64,000 nt of DNA from an uncultured Eubacteriales bacterium (GTDB taxonomy: Bacteria; Bacillota; Clostridia; Oscillospirales; Oscillospiraceae): contig URPD01000001.1 of NCBI GenBank assembly GCA_900549645.1, positions 62,001 to 126,000 on the forward strand, in the 5' to 3' direction. The position numbers and the translations under genes were made by a program. Each line of letters begins with the position of its first letter. The stretch's first letter is position 1. Of the stretch, positions 1 to 8,589 are shown piece by piece. The notes beneath the pieces were generated by a model. That model saw nothing but the letters and a program-made list of their open reading frames with translations. It had not been told where the DNA came from and made no database searches.

Positions 1-1
1 G

Positions 2-1192
<1,191 letters not shown>

Positions 1193-1215
1193 CCGCGACG
1201 GACAATGTATAATAA

Positions 1216-1265
1216 CCTCCTCGTTTGAGAGCGCATATTATAATATGAACTCTTGAATGAGGAGG
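1216..1265 (+). promoter_or_regulatory. Terminator-like hairpin that sequesters the cotJ Shine-Dalgarno, with a nested sporulation promoter
   Basis: The left arm 1216-1231 pairs with the right arm 1250-1265 over 16 positions (13 Watson-Crick, 3 G-U), with an 18-base loop. The right arm ends in GAGGAGG, the Shine-Dalgarno of the next gene, and is followed by AATATTTTT, so it also looks like the ligA terminator. The loop holds CATATTATA (1234-1242), which fits the sigma-K/sigma-E -10 form CATANNNTA, with AC at 1215-1216 spaced 17 bases upstream as in sigma-K promoters. Transcripts from that promoter would begin near 1249 and lack the left arm. Promoter assignment is inference from consensus. 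Confidence 0.6.
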
Positions 1266-1272
1266 AATATTT

Positions 1273-1716
1273 TTGGCTAAAAACAGAACGGACGGCGGCT
1301 GGCGCTATGGCGAGCTGCCAGACACGGCACCGCTGGCAATGGCTTATGTGCCGCTTCAGAAGTCGGTCTCTCCGGCATACGAGTCAATGGAGGCGCTCTC
1401 CCGCGGGACGCTGTTCCCCGGTCTCGACCTGCCGTTTATGGGCATGGTCAACAAGACACAGGATGTAACGCCGCTCACGGAGATGATGGCGCTGTGCTTT
1501 GTGGCGCACGAGCTGGCGCTGTATCTCGACACGCATCAGGATGACGCCGAGGCTTTCGCCATGTATCAGAGCTTTCTCGCGCTGAAGAAGGAGGCGCGGG
1601 AGCGCTATGTGAAGCAGTGCGGCCCCGTCACGCATGAGGATATGCTGGGCATGGAGCGCTATGCGTGGCTCGACGACCCGTGGCCGTGGGACTATGAGCG
1701 GCAAAGGGAGGGCTGA
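1273..1716 (+). CDS. Spore coat protein, CotJA-CotJB fusion
   Basis: Structural spore-coat component of the cotJ operon, expected in the mother cell. The 147-residue product carries two coat families that are normally separate short proteins. A CotJA-like part lies at about residues 20-62 (LAMAYVPLQK, then SRGTLFPGLDLPFMG). A CotJB-like part lies at about 70-142 (LALYLDTHQDDAEAF, then WLDDPWPWDYE). The start is TTG at 1273, seven bases after GGAGG; no ATG is better placed. The gene lies 3 bp before cotJC, so it is an operon. The fusion could in principle be a sequencing artefact that removed a stop, but the linker reads smoothly. Confidence 0.85.
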   Translation: MAKNRTDGGWRYGELPDTAPLAMAYVPLQKSVSPAYESMEALSRGTLFPGLDLPFMGMVNKTQDVTPLTEMMALCFVAHELALYLDTHQDDAEAFAMYQSFLALKKEARERYVKQCGPVTHEDMLGMERYAWLDDPWPWDYERQREG

Positions 1717-1719
1717 CGC

Positions 1720-2316
1720 ATGTTTGTATATGAGAAGAAATTGCAGTATCCGGTGCGGATCAAAAACACGAATCCCGCTCTTGCGAAATTCATAATCACC
1801 CAGTACGGCGGCCCGGACGGCGAGCTCGGCGCGTCGCTGAGATATCTGAGCCAGCGCTACGCCATGCCGTACCCTGAGCTGAAAGGTCTTTTGACCGATA
1901 TCGGCACGGAAGAGCTTGGTCATCTTGAGATGATAGGCGCCATCGTGCACCAGCTAACCCGCTCGATGAGCATCGACGAGATCAAGAAGGCCGGGTTCGA
2001 CGCGTATTTCGTAGATCACACGGCGGGAGTCTACCCGACGGCGGCTTCGGGCTTCCCGTGGGACGCCGCGTCGATGGCGGTCAAGGGCGACGTGATAACC
2101 GACCTCTCCGAGGACATGGCAGCAGAGCAGAAGGCGCGCACGACCTATGACAACATTCTGCGGCTCAGCGACGATCCTGATGTCAACGACGTTATAAAGT
2201 TCCTGCGGGAGAGGGAAGTCGTCCATTATCAGCGCTTCGGCGAGGGACTTCGCCGCGCTATCGAGAAAATGGATCAGAAGAATTTCTATTCTACCAACCC
2301 GGCTTTTGATAAATAA
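1720..2316 (+). CDS. cotJC: CotJC, manganese-catalase-family spore coat protein
   Basis: Spore coat protein of the Mn-catalase family, 198 residues. It starts MFVYEKKLQYPV, typical of CotJC. Metal-ligand helices of the ferritin-like fold are visible: GGPDGELGASLRYL, then TEELGHLEMIGAIVHQL with E and H ligands, then REREVVHYQRFGEGL. This suggests the coat may dismutate peroxide, although enzymatic activity of CotJC is not established by sequence alone. The gene follows the CotJA-CotJB fusion by 3 bp and ends before a strong terminator, closing the operon. Confidence 0.93.
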   Translation: MFVYEKKLQYPVRIKNTNPALAKFIITQYGGPDGELGASLRYLSQRYAMPYPELKGLLTDIGTEELGHLEMIGAIVHQLTRSMSIDEIKKAGFDAYFVDHTAGVYPTAASGFPWDAASMAVKGDVITDLSEDMAAEQKARTTYDNILRLSDDPDVNDVIKFLREREVVHYQRFGEGLRRAIEKMDQKNFYSTNPAFDK

Positions 2317-2320
2317 ATCC

Positions 2321-2360
2321 CGGCGCATATGTGCATTTATGTCATATGCGCCGATTTTTT
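2321..2360 (+). terminator. Rho-independent terminator of the cotJ operon
   Basis: Perfect 11-bp stem (CGGCGCATATG, 2321-2331, with its complement at 2343-2353) followed by six Ts at 2355-2360. Confidence 0.9.
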
Positions 2361-2379
2361 ACACATTTTGAAAAAGATG

Positions 2380-2408
2380 ATGACATGTGAAAAAATAGGT
2401 GTTATAAT
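2380..2408 (+). promoter_or_regulatory. Sigma-A type promoter for the envelope O-acetylation operon
   Basis: ATGACA (2380-2385), a 17-bp spacer, then TATAAT (2403-2408), in AT-rich DNA 50 bp before the MBOAT gene. Confidence 0.7.
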
Positions 2409-2457
2409 ATTTTGAAATCTTTTTGGCCGAAACGGTCGAAACAGGGATGGATTTGTC

Positions 2458-3882
2458 TTGGTTTTCAGTTCCGCAATATTTTTGTTCGCCTTTCTTCCGG
2501 CGGTTTTTATAATATACAGGCTGCTTCCGGGCATTCTCTCGCGTAACGTATTCCTCGCATTCAGCAGTCTTGTGTTCTACGCGTTCGGGCAGCTTGTCTA
2601 CCTGCCGCTGTTTCTCGCGTCTATACTTATCAATTACATATCCGGGCTGCTTCTCTCAGGTAAATTCAGACGCAGCCGCCTGATACTTGCGCTTGCCGTC
2701 ATTCTGAATCTAGGCATACTCTGCGTTTTCAAGTACACGGATTTTCTCATTGTCAACATTAACTCCCTGCTCGGAACTGCTATCCCGCTCACTAGGATCG
2801 TCCTGCCCATCGGCATATCATTTTTCACGTTTCAGGGGCTGTCGTATACGATAGACGTCTACCGCGAGCCGGAATGCAGCACGCGCGATTTCACAAAGCT
2901 GCTGCTTTATATATCCTTCTTCCCACAGCTCATCGCGGGGCCGATCGTCAAATATCACGACGTCGCCGCGCAGATAGACAGCCGCTGCTGCACAAGGGAC
3001 GAGACGGAGGCCGGTATACGCCGCTTCGTCGTCGGCCTTGCGAAAAAGGTGCTGATATCAAACGCCGCGGGCTACGTCGTGGACAAGGTATTTTCCGAAT
3101 GCCTGTACGCCGCGGGCGGGCTTGACTGGCGGCTGGCATGGCTTGCCGGAATATGCTACACGCTCCAGATATACTTCGATTTCAGCGGGTACAGCGACAT
3201 GGCCATCGGACTGGGGCACATGTTCGGCTTTACCTTCAAGGAAAACTTCAACTTCCCGTACACCTCGTCGAGCATGACGGAATTCTGGCGGCGCTGGCAC
3301 ATATCGCTTTCGACTTGGTTCAAAGAGTATCTGTATATTCCTCTCGGCGGGAACCGCCGCGGCCGCTGGCGCACCGCACTCAACCGCCTTATCGTGTTCT
3401 TCTGCACGGGCATATGGCACGGCGCAAACTGGACATTTGTGGTCTGGGGTCTGTGCCATGGCGCACTGACAAGCCTTGAAAATCTTGGCGTGATCCCCGT
3501 GAAGCGGCTTCAGGAAAGCCGCGCGGGGCGGCTCGTGTGCAGGGCGTATACGCTGCTCTCCGTAATGCTGCTGTTCGTGGTGTTCCGGGCGGCGTCGCTG
3601 GGGGAGGCAGCGCGTGTCATCGGCGCGATGTTCTCCGGTGTGCAGACCGCCGATGGCAGCTACATGCTGCACTATCTTCTGACGCCGCTGTGCTGTGTGA
3701 CGCTTTTCGCCGCGATACTCTTCTCAGGCAGCTTCATACCGCGCCTGCGCGCGAAGATCAGCGAGCCGGTCTCTGCCGTCCGCGTTATATCCGCGGAGCT
3801 GCTGTGCCTGCTGCTGTTCGTGCTGTCGGTATTCAGCCTTGCGCGCGGCGGCTTCAACCCGTTTATCTACTTCCAGTTCTGA
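2458..3882 (+). CDS. MBOAT family O-acyltransferase (AlgI/DltB-like)
   Basis: Polytopic membrane protein of 474 residues that probably passes acyl (acetyl) groups across the membrane to a surface polymer. It starts at TTG with the family-typical MVFSSAIFLFAFLP. Later it shows WRRWHISLSTWF and the catalytic-histidine block GIWHGANWTFVVWG. In AlgI-type systems the acyl group is handed to an extracytoplasmic AlgJ/AlgX partner, and such a partner is encoded 12 bp downstream. The substrate is not readable from sequence; an exopolysaccharide or wall polymer is the natural inference. Confidence 0.93.
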   Translation: MVFSSAIFLFAFLPAVFIIYRLLPGILSRNVFLAFSSLVFYAFGQLVYLPLFLASILINYISGLLLSGKFRRSRLILALAVILNLGILCVFKYTDFLIVNINSLLGTAIPLTRIVLPIGISFFTFQGLSYTIDVYREPECSTRDFTKLLLYISFFPQLIAGPIVKYHDVAAQIDSRCCTRDETEAGIRRFVVGLAKKVLISNAAGYVVDKVFSECLYAAGGLDWRLAWLAGICYTLQIYFDFSGYSDMAIGLGHMFGFTFKENFNFPYTSSSMTEFWRRWHISLSTWFKEYLYIPLGGNRRGRWRTALNRLIVFFCTGIWHGANWTFVVWGLCHGALTSLENLGVIPVKRLQESRAGRLVCRAYTLLSVMLLFVVFRAASLGEAARVIGAMFSGVQTADGSYMLHYLLTPLCCVTLFAAILFSGSFIPRLRAKISEPVSAVRVISAELLCLLLFVLSVFSLARGGFNPFIYFQF

Positions 3883-3894
3883 GAGATCAATCAT

Positions 3895-5244
3895 ATGAAA
3901 AAAGCCAAGCTTATATTCATATCAATATTTATTGTGCTGTGCCTCATCCCGTCGGTCGGTATGCTGATATTTGGCGAGGCACAGCCCGCCGCGAACGAAG
4001 TGCTCACAGGCAGGCCGAGCGTGACAACGCGGAGCGGGGAACTCAACCTGAGCTTTCTCTCGGACGTCAGTGACTACATTGCCGACCGATTCGCGTTCCG
4101 GCAGGAGCTGGCCACCGCATGGGCGGGCGTCAACGCGAAGCTTCTCGGAACCTCCGTCGAAGAGCAGGTGATCCTCGGCAGTGACGGCTGGCTCTATTTC
4201 TCGGATACGCTCCCGGACTACATGGGGCAGGGGATGAGCGACACCGAACTGCGGTATCTTGCAAACGATCTGGCGCTGATGCAGGAATATATTGTAAGTC
4301 AGGGAAAGCATTTTATCTTCACAATCGCGCCCAACAAGAACAGTATCTATTCTGAGCACATGCCGGAGTATATTGAAAACCGGCACAGCGAGTCAAACGC
4401 CGCCCGCGTGAGCGCGTATCTTGACGCGGCTGGGGTAAATTACCTCGATCTATTAGATATTCTCGGCAATGAGGAAAACCTATATTATAAAACGGACACG
4501 CACTGGAATTCCCGCGGCGCGGCCTTGGCTGCCGACGGGCTGCTGAACATGCTTGACCGCGGCGGCGATTATTCCACAGCAAGCTTTGCCGTGTCGGAAG
4601 AGCACAGGGGAGACCTGTATGAAATGCTCTATCCCGCGGGGCGCGCCACGGAAACCGCGACGGTCTACGGCGGCGAATTCTCATATGTATGCGAATCCGA
4701 CCCGAACGGCGGCAACGCAATAACCATCAAAACCTCCTGCGACGGCGGCAGCGGCGGGCTCATGTGCTGGCGCGACTCATTCGGAATCGCGCTGTACCCG
4801 TACCTCGCGCAGAGCTTCGTGGCGGCGACCTTCTCCCGCAGTGCAGACTATAACCTCACGCTTGCAGATTCCGCCGACACCGTCATAATAGAGCTGGTGG
4901 AGCGGAACCTGAGCAACATCCTCAGCCGCGAGCCGACATTTCCGGCTCCTGTGCGCGAACTATCAGCAACGGCAAACGTTGGGACAATAGCCGTCGACTA
5001 CGACGAGGCGAAGAGCGGCGTTATGTCGGGCTATGTCCGCGTGTCAGGGGAGCTTGGGGCGGATATGCTCGATCCAGGCGGGCACGTATATATCGCGGCC
5101 GGGGACACGGCATATGAGGCGTACGTCTGCGTGTCAAGCGGTTCCGATTCTCTGCGCTTCTTCGCATGGATACCCGCGGGCAATGCCGCGCATCAAGTCA
5201 TAACAACTCTCAATTCTGAATATACGGCATATCAGATCAGTTAA
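3895..5244 (+). CDS. AlgJ/AlgX-like (DHHW family) extracytoplasmic acyltransferase partner
   Basis: 449 residues with an N-terminal membrane anchor (about residues 5-25) and an extracellular SGNH-hydrolase-like domain. Family landmarks are GSDGWLYFSD (about 98-107), FTIAPNKNSIYSEHMPEY, and the catalytic block KTDTHWNSRGA near residue 203. This fits proteins that complete O-acetylation with MBOAT partners such as the gene immediately upstream. The C-terminal 100 residues look like an added beta-rich domain. The specific substrate is unknown. Confidence 0.85.
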   Translation: MKKAKLIFISIFIVLCLIPSVGMLIFGEAQPAANEVLTGRPSVTTRSGELNLSFLSDVSDYIADRFAFRQELATAWAGVNAKLLGTSVEEQVILGSDGWLYFSDTLPDYMGQGMSDTELRYLANDLALMQEYIVSQGKHFIFTIAPNKNSIYSEHMPEYIENRHSESNAARVSAYLDAAGVNYLDLLDILGNEENLYYKTDTHWNSRGAALAADGLLNMLDRGGDYSTASFAVSEEHRGDLYEMLYPAGRATETATVYGGEFSYVCESDPNGGNAITIKTSCDGGSGGLMCWRDSFGIALYPYLAQSFVAATFSRSADYNLTLADSADTVIIELVERNLSNILSREPTFPAPVRELSATANVGTIAVDYDEAKSGVMSGYVRVSGELGADMLDPGGHVYIAAGDTAYEAYVCVSSGSDSLRFFAWIPAGNAAHQVITTLNSEYTAYQIS

Positions 5245-5267
5245 GATATGCGGAATGGAGGCCAACA

Positions 5268-5642
5268 ATGAAAAAACTCATCTCAATCGTTCTTCTGTGC
5301 GCAACGGCTGTGCTGCTCTGCGCCTGCGGCTCCGCGGCTCCGGACAAATCCGCCTCAGACGGCAGCGCCGTACCGCCGATGCAGACCGCTTCCGGCAGCG
5401 ATACTCAGCCTGCCGCCGACGAACCTGAAGAGCAGGCCGCGGAGAACGAGCAGAAGACCGTCGCCGAGAGCTATATCGGCAAAGAGGTCAGCGAGCTGTA
5501 TGACGCGATAGGCGAGCCGGAGTCGGCCAGCTACGCTTCCAGCTGCCTCGGCAGCGGCGAGGACGGCGAGCTTGTATATGACGGCTTCACGGTGTACACA
5601 TATAAGGAAGGCGACTCCGAGGTAGTCCAGAACGTGCAATGA
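5268..5642 (+). CDS. Small putative lipoprotein of unknown function
   Basis: 124 residues with a lipoprotein signal (charged KK, hydrophobic core, lipobox LLCAC with the lipidated Cys at about residue 20). A low-complexity Ala/Ser/Glu-rich linker follows, then a compact domain from about residue 65 containing YIGKEVSELYDAIGEPESASY. That part resembles the small domains that sense or bind in outward-facing Clostridia lipoproteins, but I do not recognise the family. The Shine-Dalgarno GGAGG precedes ATG by 8 bp. Its stop overlaps the next start (ATGA). Confidence 0.75.
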   Translation: MKKLISIVLLCATAVLLCACGSAAPDKSASDGSAVPPMQTASGSDTQPAADEPEEQAAENEQKTVAESYIGKEVSELYDAIGEPESASYASSCLGSGEDGELVYDGFTVYTYKEGDSEVVQNVQ

Positions 5643-7129
5643 CAAAGACCGACACAAAAAAGCGGCTTAGAGTATGTATAATTGTAGCCGTAATACTTGT
5701 AATGCTTGCGGGCGTGGCCGCGTTCGTTTGGTACCGCTTCGGCTCCGTGCGGGTGTCCTGCACGCTTGACGACGGCAGTGTTACCGAAACGCTGCTCTCC
5801 TGCGGTGATACCTTCGTTTTCCCGGAAACCGCCGATTACGACGGATATACCTTCGTCTACTGGATGGACGCAAAGGGCGCGCATTACTGCGGTGACAGCG
5901 TCGAGCTTTATGAGAACAAGAGCTTTTCGCCGGTGTATACCGTCGCGCTCGAAACCGAAGAGCATAATCCGTATCTGTTTCCGGACGAGAACGGGTTCTA
6001 TCATCCGTACGACAAGCTGACCCGCGGCGAGGTGGCGCGCATGTTATATGCGCTGCTGGCACAGCCCGTTGAAGCTACCGGGAATTATATCGACGTTGAC
6101 AGGAAAGCCGATTATGCGCGAGCAACTGCCGCACTGTGGCAGCTGAAGGTGACAGGGGAGAGCAAGTTCCACCCTGACGAGGTCATCACGCGCGGGGAAC
6201 TGTTGTCTCTGCTGTGCAGCTTCTACCGTGCATCCGAGCAGGACTACGCTTTCGCCGATGTCGACAGCGACAGCTATTACTATCGGGAGCTGTGCACAGC
6301 GGCGGACTATAGCTGGATAGACAGCGGCGAGGATGTGAAAGCGCTGCCCGACGAGGAGCTTACGAGGATAGACGCGGTACGCCTGATAAACAAGGTTCTC
6401 AACCGCGAAAAGGCGGGGAAGGTGTCCGCAAAGCTTCTCGGCGCGGTGCCAGATGCAAGCCCGCAGCTCTCGGACTACGCGGAGCTGCTTGAGGCCGCGC
6501 TGGGACACGAATACGAGACCGTCGACGGCGTCGAGCGCTGGACAAAGAACGACGAATTCACGCGCCATGCCTCAGGCTTCGTCACGATTGGGACGCACCT
6601 GTACTACTTCGACAAGACCGGCACTGTCGCGCGCAATACCGATGTCGGCACAATGCATTTTGACGAGTATGGCCGCTACACCTCCGGTATGCCAGAGCTT
6701 GACGAGCTGATCCAGCAGGTCATTGCCGAGAACACGGACGACTCGATGACGCAGGAGGAGAAGCTGAAAGTCCTCTACGAATACACCGTCACTTCCTTCA
6801 GCTATCTCCGCCGCAACTATTACGCCATCGGCGAGACCGGCTGGCAGAACAAAGAAGCCTACACCATGCTCTCCACCGGTATGGGCAACTGCTACTGCTA
6901 TGCGGCAACCTTCGGCGAGCTTGCGCGTGCCATAGGCTATGACGCGCAGGTTTGCAGCGGTACGGTCGGCATGAACCGCGCGAAGCACGGCTGGGTCGAG
7001 ATTGAAATCGACGGTGTAAACTACATATTTGATTCCGAGCTGGAAATGGCCGGGCGTAAGAAGAACGTGTACAGAGACATGTACATGATGTCTCCCAAAG
7101 TAGCCAGAACTTGGAATTACAAGAGATAA
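5639..7129 (+). CDS. Membrane-anchored SLH-domain and transglutaminase-like protein
   Basis: 496 residues. An N-terminal membrane segment (about 9-30) is followed by an InlB B-repeat-like piece (YDGYTFVYWMDAKG, about 62-75). SLH-like repeats follow (YHPYDKLTRGEVARMLYALL, then KFHPDEVITRGELLSLLCSF and FADVDSDSYYY). The C-terminal domain is transglutaminase-like: GMGNCYCYA (nucleophile Cys, about 424), KHGWVEI (His) and IFDSE (Asp) supply a full catalytic triad. SLH repeats usually bind pyruvylated wall polymers. The role may be a surface protease or cross-linking enzyme; substrate unknown. It overlaps the preceding lipoprotein gene by 4 bp. Confidence 0.85.
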   Translation: MTKTDTKKRLRVCIIVAVILVMLAGVAAFVWYRFGSVRVSCTLDDGSVTETLLSCGDTFVFPETADYDGYTFVYWMDAKGAHYCGDSVELYENKSFSPVYTVALETEEHNPYLFPDENGFYHPYDKLTRGEVARMLYALLAQPVEATGNYIDVDRKADYARATAALWQLKVTGESKFHPDEVITRGELLSLLCSFYRASEQDYAFADVDSDSYYYRELCTAADYSWIDSGEDVKALPDEELTRIDAVRLINKVLNREKAGKVSAKLLGAVPDASPQLSDYAELLEAALGHEYETVDGVERWTKNDEFTRHASGFVTIGTHLYYFDKTGTVARNTDVGTMHFDEYGRYTSGMPELDELIQQVIAENTDDSMTQEEKLKVLYEYTVTSFSYLRRNYYAIGETGWQNKEAYTMLSTGMGNCYCYAATFGELARAIGYDAQVCSGTVGMNRAKHGWVEIEIDGVNYIFDSELEMAGRKKNVYRDMYMMSPKVARTWNYKR

Positions 7130-7135
7130 GGCGAA

Positions 7136-8398
7136 ATGAAAACGAAAAAAATCCTTTTAATTTTAATGTTGGCGCTCTCGCTGCTGCTTCTGACGGCCTG
7201 CGATATCGACTCCGTTATCAGCGCGGCAGGGCTTGAACCGCCGTCGCGCCAGACGGAGCAGCCCGCTGCATCGGAATCTCCCGATGCAGCTGTGCAGCCG
7301 GAAGCGACTGCCGAGGTTACACCGGAGCCTGAGCCGGAGATATATATCGTCCGACTGCCTGAAACAGCGTTCCGCCTCGCGCCCAAGACCGAGGAAAGCA
7401 ACGTAATGCGCACGCTTGACGCGGGGACGGAGATGCGCTGCCTCGGCAAGGAAAACGAATTTCTTTATGTTGAGTTGGCAGACGGCTCTCAGGGCTGGTG
7501 CAACGGCTGGTATCTCCGCGCAAAGGACGACGCGCTCGAAGCACAGCGCGAGGAGGAATACCTAAGCGAAAAGACTTCGAGCGAGACATTCGTGCCCATC
7601 GACGGCGAGCCTGTCTATACCTGCACCGCGACGCGCCTGAACTGCCGCGCGGAGCCGAACACCAAGGCAACCATTCTCCATCAGATAACCATGCTCACCG
7701 AGGTGAACGTGCTCGGCCGGGACGGGGACTTCTATCTCTGCCGTCTGGACGACGGTGGAATAGTCTACTGCTCCGTGAATTATCTCACCGAGGGCGCAAC
7801 CTACGCCGAGTATGACGGTGCGGTCGACCTGCGCGTGTATCTGCCCGGCGCGAAATTTGAGCTGCTGTTCGCAAGCCCCAACAACATTACCGGCTCTGCG
7901 ATGTATCCCGCCGTGCCGCTGATGGAAGAGGGAACCGCCAAAATGCTGAAGCAGGCGTATGATATTTTCCAGAACGACGGCTACACACTGAAGGTATACG
8001 ATGCGTATCGCCCCAGATCCGCACAGGTAAAGCTGTATGACATCGTCCAGAACAACAAGTTCATCGCCAATCCCTATACCGGCGGCTCATGGCATCAGCG
8101 CGGCCGCGCGATAGACATGTCCCTCATCGACAACGCAACCGGCCTTGAGCTTGAGATGCCGACTCCGATGCACACATTTGACGATTCCGCGGCGCGTTAC
8201 AGCAGCGCTTCGTGGACAGAGGAAGCGCGCAAAAACGTGGATTACATGACTGGCGTCATGGAATCGGTCGGTTTCGGCACTATTCAGACGGAATGGTGGC
8301 ATTTTGAGAACAATTCCAACTCCGGCGGCTACCTCCCCAACGAAATTGATTTCACAAGCCTGACCTATAAGCCCGTATCTGAATATCAGGGCAGCTGA
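7136..8398 (+). CDS. SH3-domain lipoprotein with VanX/DdpX-like D-Ala-D-Ala dipeptidase domain
   Basis: 420 residues exported as a lipoprotein (lipobox LLTAC). Two bacterial SH3 domains follow (about 65-125 and 150-215, the second including CTATRLNCRAEPNTKATIL). The C-terminal peptidase M15D domain shows YDAYRPRSAQVKLYD, the zinc-ligand block SWHQRGRAIDMSL (His and Asp) and TEWWHFEN (Glu and His). All expected ligands are present, so an active dipeptidase or cell-wall carboxypeptidase is likely. It is last in the envelope operon. Its location outside the membrane suggests wall remodelling rather than cytoplasmic vancomycin resistance. Confidence 0.87.
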   Translation: MKTKKILLILMLALSLLLLTACDIDSVISAAGLEPPSRQTEQPAASESPDAAVQPEATAEVTPEPEPEIYIVRLPETAFRLAPKTEESNVMRTLDAGTEMRCLGKENEFLYVELADGSQGWCNGWYLRAKDDALEAQREEEYLSEKTSSETFVPIDGEPVYTCTATRLNCRAEPNTKATILHQITMLTEVNVLGRDGDFYLCRLDDGGIVYCSVNYLTEGATYAEYDGAVDLRVYLPGAKFELLFASPNNITGSAMYPAVPLMEEGTAKMLKQAYDIFQNDGYTLKVYDAYRPRSAQVKLYDIVQNNKFIANPYTGGSWHQRGRAIDMSLIDNATGLELEMPTPMHTFDDSAARYSSASWTEEARKNVDYMTGVMESVGFGTIQTEWWHFENNSNSGGYLPNEIDFTSLTYKPVSEYQGS

Positions 8399-8404
8399 TA
8401 GGTG

Positions 8405-8434
8405 ATCCCCCATGCAGCAGCATGGGGGATTTTT
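8405..8434 (+). terminator. Rho-independent terminator of the envelope operon
   Basis: Perfect 10-bp stem (ATCCCCCATG, 8405-8414, with 8421-8430), six-base loop, then TTTT. Confidence 0.9.
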
Positions 8435-8521
8435 GTGCCTAGAAATATATACAAAACTCGTCGGCGTAAATAAAGCGTTAAGATAATTTTTCAACAAAGT
8501 ATACAGAAAGTTTTAATCTGC

Positions 8522-8550
8522 TTGAAATACATGGGACGATATGGTATATT
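8522..8550 (+). promoter_or_regulatory. Sigma-A type promoter of the secreted repeat protein
   Basis: TTGAAA (8522-8527), 17-bp spacer, TATATT (8545-8550), 40 bp before the start codon. Confidence 0.65.
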
Positions 8551-8589
8551 CCTTTGGCAAATGAATATTCAATCTGAGAGGAGAATTCC

